64,000 nt of DNA, from the NCBI GenBank assembly GCA_027574665.1, contig CM050654.1, forward strand, positions 34,553,722 through 34,617,721, read 5' to 3'. A model generated the notes under the pieces. It did no database searches and was not told where the DNA came from. It worked only from the letters and a program-made list of their open reading frames with translations. The translations under genes and the position numbers were made by a program. Origin of the DNA: Rhynochetos jubatus. Its lineage: Eukaryota; Chordata; Aves; Eurypygiformes; Rhynochetidae. Below, in pieces: positions 1 through 13,800 of this stretch (position 1 is the stretch's first letter; every line of letters begins with the position of its first letter).

Positions 1-239
1 CACCTCTGAGCCATCACGAGATGGAATGAGAAAAGATCAGTCAGCAAAAGTTCTCCTTGTACTTCAAATTAATTTAATAGCCATTACACTGAGTTAAGCA
101 CACAACTATAAATGTTAGCCTAAACACACCACAAACACATATGGCTTACTCCTGGTAATCAGTTAAGTCCAATTAAAAGAGACCAGCAGTGTAAGCATAC
201 CCTTTAGGATTTAATATACATATTATGTAAATTAAACCA

Positions 240-270
240 GGGGGGGTTTTTGGTTTTTGTTTTGTTTTGA
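240..270. repeat. G/T-rich low-complexity tract
   Basis: A run of seven G is followed by T-rich units of the TTTTG type. Confidence 0.75.
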
Positions 271-3200
271 TTAAACTTTACCCTTAATTGCTACCCAAGA
301 GCTTTGGGTAAAGCCATTCTATTGTTTTGCAGAACATTTTTTCAGCCCTGAAATGTATTTCTCTCAGGGTTTGGTATTGCAAGGTAGTCATCACCATAAT
401 ATGCAAGAGGTATAGAGATAAATAACCATACCAAGGTTCATGATGAATTTCATAGGCTAATCAATATTCCTGATGGGGACGAATGCCCTGCAATAATGAA
501 AACACAGTAAAGGGAGTGAAGAAAGCAGAGTTCACTACTCACTCCCTTCCCCTGGCACACCAGAAAAAGCCTCTGAACTTAAAAATTAGAGCAGACAGGC
601 TAGAAAAGCTGCCAAGAAAGTATTTATTCCACTCCTTGAAGTTTCTTCTTCGCCTGATCTCATCCTGCAACTTCCCCTGCCCTGCTTAGAACCAGCTATA
701 TCTAAACCATTCCTGGCAGCTGCTTGTCTTATGATTCTCCTCCTTTACCCATGCTTTGTTTTATATCACAGAGCAGTCTTAGAGCACACAAACCAGAGTC
801 CTCCTGCACAGTGAAACTAAACTCCTCCAGGAGGGCACCTGATGCATTTCAGCAGCAGCTATCCTTCTGTCTCTGGGACCAGACTGCAGATGGTCTGAAA
901 TTAAACAACCCTGTTAGCATACAGACTGGAAGTTCATCTCAGCACAGGCTGATTCTCTTTGAAAATCCTCTCTTCTAGGTTCACACAGACACAGCCTAAA
1001 TCAATCATCTCTTGCCATCTCAACCCTGGAAATAAAGAGTTTATAATTTTCTTCTCTTCAACAGCCATTTTCTTTTCCTCAATGCTATGCCCTAATTTCC
1101 TCACATCAGACCAGGCAAAGTGATCGTGCTTCTCATTGATAAAGCACCTGAGTACACACAGAGGAAAATGTGCTATGGAGATGAAGCCTATCTTCACTGA
1201 GGTCATTATTTCCATGGTTCCAGAAATAAGACTCCTTCTCAAAGGAAGCAGCAATTTTTGCACTGATGCAGAGGGAGGACCTGCAGCCTTTACTAGGTGA
1301 TGAGTTACCAGTTCACATAAACTTTCTTTCACAGATTTTTTTTTGTTTTATTAACATATGCATTTGTAACACCCAAGTGCTTTTTAAAGATGAGGGATTA
1401 CAGTAGCCTATGGCACCCAATGAAGAACCAGAGATTTACATCACACTCCATTCTTCATTTAAGAGAAAATTTTAGTTTACATGCACAGGAAGAAAGACTG
1501 GCTTATCTCCAAACTCAGGTATGGCAGTCAATTTTGTAGAAGAAAGAAAAAGTTACTTCTGTTTATGTAACAGTTCTAATATAGCCATAACCATGTGGAG
1601 CAATCTTGGTTTCTGCTACAAAAATCAAAAAATGGTTTAAGCTTAATCAAACACAGTAACTGTAGACAAAGACAGGTATATGTGAAAGTAACTCTCGTAT
1701 GTACGAAAGTAAATCAGTCTCAATGCAGGTTGGGAAAAAAGCTTTGCCAGCTTGTTCCCATTTTAAATAAAAGCATTTTAATCCATTCTCCGGTTGTGCA
1801 GAAGCTCAATAAAAGCAAGAAAATCACAAACTATATCCTGTTAGCGCAATGGATATATCATAACCAAATACCAAGGCAGAAATTTGTAGTTAGGACTGAC
1901 AGCTCATCTGTTTCAGCAGAACTCATGCCACTGGCATGGTCTTTTTCCATTTCACAGCTGCTTTAAAAGAAAGACAAAACGTCATCCTTAACTCTCAGTT
2001 TCTTCCCTTTGTCATTTCATGTTGCACCTTCTCTGTTGCAATTACAACTCTCAATTTGTTGCAATACAAATTAGAAAGATACGTGCCAGCTTTTACTGTT
2101 ATCAGCATCGTTTCCTCACTGTGTCTTGATTAATTGCCCATTATAATAGATGAAACAACAGAACTTACATTTTAAGAGTGTCTTTTGTTTGCATTGTGGA
2201 AGGAAATGTGAGTCCCCATAGAGACTTGCTCTTTTGCCATTATCACAATTACATGTTTTCAAACTAAACTATCATATCAGCACATTCACACTGCTGTGGT
2301 GAAGGATGTCAGGATCTTCATCACCAGCTCTGTAGTCAAGTAATAGCCTGGTTGAGTCAGTAAGAGAAAATATTTCTCTCACGAAACCCAATACACAAAT
2401 AGAAGAGACATCTTTCTAAATGTAGAAAATACATGTACTGGGTAATAAGAAACTGGAGACAGAAAGAAACGCTATCTATAAATGGAACTCAGCATGTCAG
2501 GTAAAGACAAAACACGTAAAGCTAAAATGTAATCATCATTTAATGTAAGAAAAAACAAGTGGAAATAATTTCATAATAACGCATCATAATTTCAGCCTGA
2601 ACTCTCTGCAGAAAGCTCTGGTACGGTAGCAGAATATAGTATTAAATATGAAGTAAGAATAAATACCAGTCACAGTAGCACACACAAAACACTGTAGTTC
2701 TAGGCATATGACATAACAAATAAGGTCTCCGCAGTCTGGCAGTTTCGTAATCCTCATTCCCAAATCCGTCTTTGGTGACTTCTCACTCACCTGCCTGTAG
2801 CTGTCATATGCAAAAAGGACATGAAGCAGGTAGGAAACTATGCACCGAGCCAACTTTCTTGCTCCACATACTCCACTCAGGAAACTTCAGGAACCTTATC
2901 TGTGCTCCATTTCACCAAGGCTGCTATTAGAGGCAGGGACTGCCTTCACTTCTAGCTGTCAAGTAAGCTGAATTCTGACAACTTCTGGGTAATCTGGATC
3001 CATAAATTCTCCTCCTCAATGGAAGCTGCATCCAAGCAACTACAACAACAAGTAGGCAAACAGTAATGTGTATTCTTCACCAAATGAAAGCCTGAGGAAA
3101 AATACGTGGGGTTTTTTTCTTCTTACTCTTCCACTCTCTTGCACATTTTGGAGTTGGGGGTTGGTGTGGATTGATTTGAAGTTGCTATGGCTTATCCAGC

Positions 3201-4879
3201 AAAGCCTTCTCTATCACTCTAGCAGAAAGTTACTTTCTTGTCTGCATCTTTTTGCAAATCTTCTGTGTATTTCTATATCCTGGACTGAAAAGTTAGTCTT
3301 CTGTTATGCAGATACCACAAACCTGCTCCCTCTTTAGGCAGATACTCTAGGTGATGCTTTTGCTGCCAACACCGTCCCTCATGCTAAGAGCAAAAAAGAC
3401 TTCCGAGTGAACTACAGCTTGTGGCAAAGTTGACCTGCAAATTTTACATTTTGGGTGAATAACAGTAAATACAAAAAGTATTGTTACAGCCTTATCAATC
3501 TTGCTCAGGTCTGAGATCCATGAATCTGAGTTGGAATGCAATTTTTATTCCTCCACCCCCAAATAACCTCTGTGGTTCACAGGGAGATTTCAATCTCACA
3601 GTGGAATTCTCAGATGCCTGGCCAGCTTTAAAAGTCATACGTCAGGGGGAAGTGATAGAGACTAGTATTAATAAGCTACTTTTGGTAAAAAGAAATAATT
3701 AGATCTCTTTGACCAAACTAATCCATTGTCTTTCACTTTGTGCTGATCTTCTACATTTACCTATCTGTTTAAATTGCTTAACTGCTTTTAGTTTCCAGAT
3801 CAACCTATTGCATCTGCATCCCCTTCAATATGAGTGACTACTCATCTTTGTTTTCCTCAAAGCCATTCAGCCTTTTCTCGAGTGCTGTTTCCTGTTTGCA
3901 ATCAGGTTTGAAGCACAGGATCCAGGGACAATTTATCTGTTTTCTGATGCTCGTTGGTTTCTGCTCACAACAGGAAAATTAAAGAAAGGCACAAGGAACA
4001 TAGTTCACTCATCCTTCTCAACTGCAGTCAGATAAAGCTCGATCTGAGGTTGACCTTGGAATTGATAACTTAATGGAACAGTTATTCAGCTGTCAGGTAA
4101 AGGTAAACAGGGAAAAAAGAGACTGACAGGAGGTAGGCTAGATATCTAACTAGATGTGAGATGACTTTAACTATCGATATGTCACAATGTAGTTCCAACT
4201 AAACATGGTACTAGTATTTACAAGATTTCATGACAATATGTCAGTCAGTGCCGAAGCATTCACAGAAGGAGAGGGAACAGGCTAGAATTCAGAAAAAACA
4301 TTTCAACACCAAAGAACCTCTACCTTCAATAACATCTCACATTTTCTTTAAAGTGTTATAATTAATTGGAGTGTAGACTCTTCAAAGCGTAAATGCATAA
4401 CTCCCATTAGCACTAATGGAAGTTAGACACACTCATCAAAGGGAGAATATACTTCTATCTTTGCAAAAGTAATCAGTGTGTCACAAAGCTGTATTTTTCT
4501 TAAGTTATCACTCGCATGCTATGCAAGCTGAGTACAAAGGTTTGCATTCATTTAAATTCAAATTATGCACTTGGAAAAGATTTTTCCTTCACTGGAAGGA
4601 CTGAATGCTGGAAATCAGTTTCCTATTACGTTAAAAAACATACATCGTAAAATGCAATAAAAATAATTACCCTTATAATTAAAGGTTGTCAGTTTAAAAT
4701 GCTTCCAAAAATCCCATTATTGAAAGAACTTTTCCCTGCTCTTCTGGTAAAGATGTAATCAGGTGATTCCTGTCTGTGGTCCTTTATTTAACACTATCCC
4801 AAGGAATTGTTATGATTTTATACCAAAACAGTTTGTGGTGGACATCTGGATCACTTATTTGGGAACAGCCTTTTTAGCA

Positions 4880-5158
4880 ACACTTGTTGTGGTGGGGCAA
4901 AGGACAACCATTTCAAACTAAAAGAGGGTAGATTTAGATTAGATGCAAGGAAGAAACTTTTTGCAGCGAGGTGGTGAGGCACTGGAACAGGCTGCCCAGG
5001 GAGGTGGTAGATGCCCCACCTCTGGAAACATTCAAGGCCACACTGGATGCTGCTCTGAGTAAGCTGGTCTAGTTGAAGATGTCCCTGCTCACTGCAGTGG
5101 GTTGCATTAAATGAGCTTTAAAGGTCCCTTCCAACCCAAACTATTCTATGATTCTACG
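4880..5158 (+). mobile_element. CR1 LINE, 3'-end fragment
   Basis: About 280 bp matches the 3' end of chicken-repeat-1 (CR1) LINEs. In order it shows the ORF2 C-terminal coding stretch (AAAGAGGGTAGATTTAGATT; GGCACTGGAACAGGCTGCCC; GGAAACATTCAAGGCC), the short 3' UTR (AAAGGTCCCTTCCAACCCAA), and the terminal octamer-like repeats ATTCTATGATTCTA. CR1 lacks a poly(A) tail and is nearly always 5'-truncated, as here. The left edge near 4880 is approximate because divergence grows there. The copy is not functional. It lies antisense to DPP10, inside an intron. Confidence 0.95.
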
Positions 5159-7745
5159 AATATGCATTTACTCATGCCTTAATAAAGATGGTGAAATGAT
5201 GGCATTAAAAAAAAAAATCAAAAAACATAAACAACCCTCAACAAGTTCATATTTACTTTTTTCATTTATTCAGTAAATGCTCTGACAAAGCTGTAAGCTT
5301 TATCCCTTCTGCAGGAGTGTGGAAGAGGGAGGCCATGATCAACTCTCAAGCAAAGCACAAAAGGTCTTATAGATGCCTCTCACTCTTTTCTGATGCTATT
5401 TCTTCATTAAGACTAACCACCTCTAAAGAGATTACAGCCCAGATCTTATTCCAGCACAAGCTCCAATACTGTCCACAAAAAGAACACAACAAAGCATTAC
5501 AAAAAACCTTCTTGAAGTGGCACAAAACCAACCATTTTTGCCTGCCCTAGCAGAGCAGTTTCCCCATGCTCAGCACTGTGCACTTGGCAGCACTGTCAAA
5601 GTCAGTTGCTGTTGGTAGTTTCTCAGTATGAGGTTCCCTATTTGCTTGAAGACCAAATGCTTTTCCTGAGCCCTGGGCTCTTCACACTTGTCTAAACACC
5701 GAGTTAGGCAACTCCCTATCACGGAACTCCCTAAATTCTTTTCCACCTATGAAAGAACAAATGCTATTTTTCAGTGTCTTATGTTTAAATTAGTATATAA
5801 AAAAGCATCAATCTGAGTTGTGGGTGCTCAGCACCCCCGAAAAATCAAGTTCTATGTTATTATGCAAACATTTCTTTGTTCTATTCCACAAATAAAACAT
5901 TATAAACTGTTATTCAGCAGAGGTGTTACATTTACTAGAAAAACCAAAACCTCCCAAGCTTTTCTGATATTCTAATTTAAAATTAATATCCATATGGTCT
6001 GACTTCATTAAAACTGAAATATCTTTTGAAACTCCATAATAATTTAAAAATATGTTTCATTATGCTAATGTGCTGAAGTTCAGTACTAGATACAAAAAGA
6101 ACAGGTACTCACAGAGTATCGACAGATATGTCAATGTACCCAGTTCAAGCTATTGAATAAAACTGTTTGAGAAGTTTTGCTCTGAGGCTTTCTGTGTTTA
6201 TTAAATAAAAATAGAAAGCAGAGAATAAGACAGATACTAGTTGAATCTCCACAAATACCCTTACCAGGAAGTAAAATAACTTTCACTGAACACATTACTA
6301 ATGTTGGGAATTAGGAAGTTTCACGTTTTTCAACAAAGGGACTGTCTTCAACATAGTGATCATGAACTCATACAAACCAGCCAGGAGTCAGGCTATTCAT
6401 AATACTGTTTTCTTGCGCTCATTGCTGAAAAGGCTTACTCTCAGATTAAAAAAACCCCTATATTTCAAATGCAATTTTATTTCTTAGGAGATTAGCCTTA
6501 ACTAATCCAAACAACCTCTGCGCAGTCACATGAATGTAATTCACTGAACGCCCAGACTTGTTCATTCTCATACCGAGGAACAGAATAAAAGACATTGTTA
6601 ATTTAGAGTGTATTTTAATCTAGTGCTGAGGCAATCAATGGCTGTGTGTTATAGTACTCAGGATAGACACACCCAATACTTAAAAAAATTTGGTTACACT
6701 TAATTTCAGCTCTTTTTCCATACTCTTCGCCCTCTGATTCTAGATAAGTTAAAAGTATGATTTAACTGTAACTTCTACTGGAATAATACAGCAGAACTAT
6801 TGTTATTTCCATTCCAGTAATATGCATGGGTTAACCAAGGCCTTCAAAAACAGAGTTTTGAGGCCAAATTATTTTCAACTAAATTTAGCACAACAGGAGC
6901 TCACGACATAGCTGGAAAAGAGAACAGAGGATTAAAACAGAGAGGAACATTTATGTAACACTTTATATGATCATTTTAAATGGCTAAAAAAAGGACTAAC
7001 TTGCTAGAACAGTGAGTCCTTGCATTTAGGAGGACAAGGTACAACGCTGGGTATGAAAATGGAAAAAAGATTAAAATTAATAACTTAGATAAATTTAATT
7101 ACATGTGCAGTTACCCATAAAGCAAAGAACTAGCATCCACCTTTGAAATGTCTCATAACAGGAGTCCATTTCCATGTATTTATAGATCTGGAATCCATCA
7201 GAAACCAATGGAAATGCTGCAGGTTGTAGTATTAATTCTACAATTGATTTCCATGAATGGAATCCAACATCATAGTTTGGGTAACTTATAATGTGGTTTG
7301 GAGCTGTAACTGATCATATGACTTAGAGCCTCTTTCTCTACATCACCCATAGAGATGAATAGAAAACGTAATATTGGAAAGTGCAAGGATTTTTATTCCA
7401 AATTAGAATAGATTACACTTTTTGGTTTTCTTTAGAAAAGTCTCCTCATAATTTCGAACAGAATATACTGAAATATTTGTTTTTAAATGTTGAACTGTTC
7501 ACTCTAATAACACCAAAATACAGTATTTTTGAATAAATAGTTTGCAAAAGTTGTATGAATCACATTTAAATAACAGAGAAACATCAAAAAGAAATTATCA
7601 TACTAAAGAACATTTCAACGTTAAGAAAAAAAAAAAATCACATCATCCAAACTGTGAGAAAGCTAAAATTAGTGAGAAAACTAAGAAACTATTTAAACCT
7701 TTTTCAGAAAGTTTTGACAGAAACACACATACAAAACTTGCAAGT

Positions 7746-7779
7746 GAAAACTAAAAAAAAAAAAGAAACGAAAAAAAAA
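7746..7779. repeat. A-rich tract
   Basis: This is a run of A with scattered C and G, immediately left of the inverted repeat at 7780. It is low-complexity intronic sequence. Confidence 0.85.
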
Positions 7780-7802
7780 TTGTCAGAAAAGTTTTCTGAC
7801 AA
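7780..7802. repeat. Perfect inverted repeat (11-bp arms, 1-nt centre)
   Basis: The left arm TTGTCAGAAAA (7780-7790) is exactly complementary to 7792-7802 around a single G. It follows an A-rich tract. The one-base centre makes it a near-palindrome rather than a good RNA hairpin loop. Confidence 0.85.
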
Positions 7803-10800
7803 AAATATCTTCAGCCAATCTTAATTGTCACTCTGAATCTAACTCATGCCAGTAGTACCTGAAAAGTTGCATAATGACCTTTACAGATGAGCTGTCTCAG
7901 TCCAGGTCCCGGTACCAAATACATAACTATCTGAATCATCGTTACAGGATTAACAGACCCATTTTGGCAGACAAGACGTGGGATGTAATTCCAGGCCTAA
8001 GAAGAAAGAGAAGAAGCTGCCTTCTTACCCTAGAGATGGCTGCTCTAGGATGGGGTCAACAGCTATTACAACTAATTCTCGTGTAGAGCCTGACCTGCAA
8101 TAAAATAGATTAATTTATCCGCCTGATGTTTATTTTGCTGTTAGTTACAATGAGGATTCTAAACTCCTGGGTTTTCATGGCCACAATTCTCAAGTTTCAA
8201 GTACTTTCAATTTTTACTTTCAAACTGCAATTCACAGATCTGCAGCAAACTTTAGGCCTCCAAATAGCTTTAGCTGAACTTAAAAATCCATACTTCACAT
8301 GCAAAAGAAATTTTATCAGCCATATGCCTGAAGTAGGCTGCAAGTACAGAAGGCACACTCCACATTTCCCCTTGAAGCACTTGTCAACTAAGATGGTCTC
8401 CACTCATCAAATTCACAATTGCAGATAAAAACTTCCCAAAACTAAAGATTTGCTTTTTCCCTGAGGAGAAAAGTATCTTGGAAAACCTCACCAAAAACTG
8501 GGTTAAAGTTGAATTGCTCTCAGCATGGGAGGCCAATATCTAAATTCTGTCAAAAACCTGACTGTCTCTCCCGGTCCCATGTTCTCGTAAACTTATTTTA
8601 ACAAAATGCCCAGAATTTAATTATCTCACTAGAGAAGCTGTGGGTTTGCCTAGCCCTATTAATGGATCAAAATCAATCTATGTTTACGGATTTGGCAAAG
8701 AGATACACAGTTGCTATGATGATTACTAGTTGGCAAATATCTCACACAAATTGCCTAGAAACTTTGTCAGATGGGATAAACAAGCAGACAGCAAGTTGCC
8801 TCTGGTTCATCACAACTCTACAGCCTCATACAGACAGTATGGGGGCCACATTTGATTTCTGCAATAGTAAATTTAAAATTTAATTAAATCAGACTGTCAA
8901 AAATGTAATAATTTGAAATTTGTAGCATTTTTCTTCTCACTGCACTTCCCACATCCCCAAATAAAGATGTAGCTACAACTGTAAAGCACAACTTTTAGCC
9001 AGACGAAATGGCAGGCAGGTCACCCCACCAGATGCTCTGTGGGCACTGTGTCAGCAGGGCTGGACCAACAGTAGAGCTTTGGTCCAGTCTGGGGGCTGGC
9101 TGCATGAGTGGTACATCACATGAGTGTCTTTAGCACCAGCCTTGCGTCTCCTGCTCATCACTAGGGCCAGCTCTAGTCTCTTAAAGATCAGCAACACTGA
9201 GATTAAGTGGGAATTCTCACTGCCTACACATGTCCTCCCAGAAGCTGTCTGGAGTTACAGAATAAAGAGATGTCCTTAATGGGGAACACGTGTCCCGTGG
9301 CACTGACAAAGCACTAACATAGGCCTTTGTGCTCAGTGGACTGTCCATTTCTCTCTCCTGTTCCTGCCTCTGCGCTCTCTTTACCCACCTGTTTTCCTTT
9401 TTTCTCATTATGTTTTTGTTGTTACTTGTTTTATGCTTTTACTCCATAGATGTCTCCCTCCGGTGCCTTTCCCCTCTAATCCTGATGCACCTAAAAGGAG
9501 TAGGTCGGAATTGCAACAGGATGCAGTCTGGATGAAAACCCTGTAACGATTGTGCCATCTCCTCCTGCTCAACACAAACATTTCTTATGAGAATTTGACA
9601 GAACCGATGTACTGAATAGACACTTGAAAGAATCCTAAATATATGGCCTAAATACCTATATATAGAAAGTGATATATTCACTTTTCCAAACATACTAAAA
9701 CCAAGAGTCCTTTGGCATCACAGTGAAAAAGATAACAAGCAAAATCATCCAAGTGCCAACCACATTTTCATATGAAAAATAACCTTGGCCTGGTACCCAT
9801 CCCTGTGTGTCTGAAGTGCCTTGCTACGCCGGAGGTAGGGAATCAGTTCATACATTTAAGAAAAAGAACACATGGCACAGAAAGCAAAACAGACCAGGGA
9901 AATGGATGAATGAAATGCAAGTATGAGCCAGTGTCTCTGAAATCTGCCATTTGAAAAGGAAAAGAAAACTCAGAGAATACACAGTGGGATCAACTAAAGA
10001 GAGCAAAGGAAAAAAAGGACTAAAGGTGTAATAAACTTATATATATGCCCATATTTATATATATTTTAAAAATGCAATTTTTATGGATCATTACATAAGC
10101 CTTTGAGCAATACAGAATGGTATACAAAGCACTTACTGCCTATTAATTCAAGAAAAAATCCAAACAGACACCCAAACATAAGGATTAGAAATGCAGAACT
10201 TTGTGTTTTAAAGATAACTACTTTAAACACTGCACAGCTTACTAATCTGTCACAAAATACATCTGAGTACTTACTAAAGGACTGTCTATTTAGACATTTA
10301 GGATTTGTCTTAAGCAAGTGGGAAGAAGGCAGAATCAGCCAATGCACTGCTATGTGCAGCTACAACTGAAGGTATGTCCCCCTCCCACACCGCACTCCTT
10401 TGAAGAGAATCAAATTGCTGATGAACAAATTAGAGCTGACTCAAAGGAGCCTGTAAGAAAGACCATAAAACCAGCCGCACGTATGAACAGCAGCTTCCAA
10501 AGGAAAAGTTAACAGGTCACCACAAACCCAATCTGTGGGGAAAGGACTACTGCTCCAGAGAAGCAACAGGTATCTTCCTGCTCAGGAGCAGTGATGATAA
10601 TAGGGAAAACAGAACAGAGAGGCACAGGATGAAAAGAATGCACTTCCCACGTATATCAACCTGCAGATGCATGAACACATACAACTCTGAAATCTTTATG
10701 TATAACAGAAAACGGTGTGGTATTCACTCAAATGAATACCACAAATCTGACTCCAATTTGGGAACTCATCAATCTGTTGTACAGCACACGCCATCTGTTA

Positions 10801-13800
10801 TCATTCCAAAACTCTCAATCCACTGTTCAGGTTTGCTCATGTAGTAAAACTATTTGCCCTGGAGGGTAGCATCCTAAGAGTAATGATGCAGCACATCTAG
10901 TTTATACCTGTTCTTACTACGGGTGGCTTAGTCAAAAATGTATTACTGAGAAAAGGTCTCCTCCTTTCATCGACACTGCTATAGTAACTGGAATAGTAGT
11001 AACCTTAGTATGTGCACTACACTCAGGAGACTTTTGCTTCAACAAACCGGAAGAACTAAGATGTATGAAGTGTCTGGTCCACTTTCCTAGGGGTTCACAT
11101 ACAGAATTACCGTACCTTCAGCGTTAGGTTTCTATCTATAAATATTGCTGGGAAAATGTAAACAACGCTGCTAACCTCTTTCAGAATACAATACTTACAC
11201 AACACATACTTTGAAAATATTTAGACAGGCAGAGTGTTTTAAATTCTTGTAAATTCTTAATGCTTTGGGTTGTGGAATAAGTAAAAGATCAATAGGGATG
11301 TAAATTTTAAGTCGAATTGCAATGATTAGCTGTATTTTTGGCTAGAGGCGGCAAAAGGTAGTTTGATCTTCCACAAGCTGTAATACTTCATTTTATTTTT
11401 TCTAACTTATATTCTAATCGGTGGATTTTGACCCATCCCCATCGATTTCAACGAGCATGGAATCAGTCTACATCCGAATGAACACAACTAAAAGTAAGTT
11501 GTTACAAGGAATAATGACTCTTCAGGAAAATAAATTTCAGGTACTCGGGAGGAAGTAGTGGGGAAAGAAGCAAGCAAGCAAAACAAAACCAAACGGTCAG
11601 AAAACAAATGCCCAGGAAAAAAACGTTTGTCGTCAATAATGGTAATGCTCAGGTGAAGAAGGGAGCTACAAGACAGTGTAGAGGTCACATCTAATACCAA
11701 GTTGTATTAGTGTACCAAGAGTATTGGTGAAGGAAGTGAGATTTCTAAAGAGGTGCTAGGAGGCCATTTACAAAACACAATGGTGACACAAGTTAATGGC
11801 CCTGAATACTTAGCGCTTGTTAACGGTCATTAACACTGGCACCAGTATCGATGTAGCAATGGGGCTTAACATAGCTGATCTGAGCAGAAATTACCAGAGA
11901 TGTGCTTCTAAGCAAGAAAGTCATGTGGCACCTTAGAGACATCAATAATATGAGAGCAGAAAGAAATATAGTGCATGCAGCACATCCTAATGGTGTGGTT
12001 GGGCAGGGAAGATCAGTTAAAATAGCCACAAATAAACATTATTTAAAGACTAGACTGCACACAGTCTTGAGGAAAAATAACTGAGGAAAAAGCTCTATTG
12101 TGCTACAACTAATGAAATAAAGAATTTTAATGAGGACAACACAACTTTCTGAGCAATAGGCTATGCAACTGCTCATCATCAGGGTGGAGAAGCAGGGGAT
12201 AAAAGGACCAGCAATCCTCTGGCCTTCTGCCCACGAGGGAGAGCCCTACGGTCACCAGGGGCTGAGCATCCCACAGCTTCAGAGTCACAACCCCTAAGAG
12301 GGCAAGATCTATCCACAAGGACAAGTCTCTGAATCTGAAGCACAAAAGCATCTCTGCTGCATGGGAAAAAAAATTTTGCTTTGTGATAAAAATTATTGAT
12401 GAAAAAAAGGTTCTGTTTTCTGATAAATCCCTGCAGAAATGAGATCTCCACTTTCATGCAGAAAAAAAAATAGCATTTTCCCCATTGTTTTTAAGGGTGC
12501 GTGTAACACCCAAACAGTTGCAAGGCAAATTATTTCCTGCTTTCTTACTTGCAACCCTGTCTGCAATACTGCACAAAATTCATTTCAGTTTCTATTTCCT
12601 GTTTCCATTAACATCTTTGTAGTTTTATGAACCTCACATTATTTATCTTCTGCTCTACATGGATTCTTCCCAAAATTCTTCCCAAAACAAGACTGGCTAT
12701 TATTGGAGAAGCCACAATTCCTGCACCAAGGGACACAGCAAGGCAGGTTGTGCTTGTTCCCAGGGGTGGTTACCTCCCCAGTCTCAGCCTGAATGACCCA
12801 ACTACAGCTGGCTTGTAGGGAAGTCTTCAGCACCAGTGCAAATACAGCGCCAAACCCCTCCATTCAATCCCCTAAGGAGAGAATTGAATCTTTTAATCCA
12901 TTTCACAACATTATTTAAAATCTTTTGTTTAACAGCTGTAATAAATCAGTGGAATGGTATTGATCAAAACTTTTATTCCCCTTTTTAGCAGTTTCTGAGG
13001 GAAACTTCAGCCAGCCTGGAGACACTCTATGTATCTTGTCACATTTTCTGGGGATTTTCCAAAACTTAAGTCTTCACACTTGGCAAAAACCGGGTGTGTA
13101 ATTCACAGCACTGCTCGAGTTTTATGAACGAAGACTTTTAGCTAAAAGCCTCCAAAGATTGGAGCTCTACCTAGGATTTATTTATTTTACGTGCTACTCT
13201 TTCCTGCACATGGAATCAAAGTCCAACCACCCTTTACTGTCTTTCAGAAATAAACCCTTCACACTGAACCACAGGCAACGCAACAACTCCCTGGCCTGGC
13301 TTCCAGCTTCAGGCCCTGCACAGACAGACTGGGGTAAATACCAACAGCTCCACACAGAGCTGGCAAGAGCAGCGCTGCACGTACTGCTCTTCACTGCTGA
13401 CCAAGTCCCTGACAGAGCATTAACGCACTGTATCACAGCCCAAATATCTAAATGCCAAACACACCGCCTGCTACACTGAAAATGCACTTGTGCACAATGG
13501 CTGTGTTCCAGCCTGGCCACTTCAGACACTCATCTCATTTAGGGGAGGAGAAAGAACAACAACATAGGACTTCACTCTTAATAATATCCATCATAAATTA
13601 CAGGAGCAATACCAACGTATATGGATATGTAATTCTAATAGAGATATTTGTCTGTTTATCGATTCCAACTCAGTAACAACTTTCTGGAGCAGAATCTGTC
13701 TTCTCTCATTGCTCAGTGATGAACTGATCCCTTGCACTTGACTCATATCCATTGGCCAACATCACAACATACTCAGCTCTGATAAACACAGGCAAATATG

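Noticed and set aside
934-1332. 132-codon minus-strand frame
   Set aside because: No recognisable motif and no splice sites around it; considered chance.
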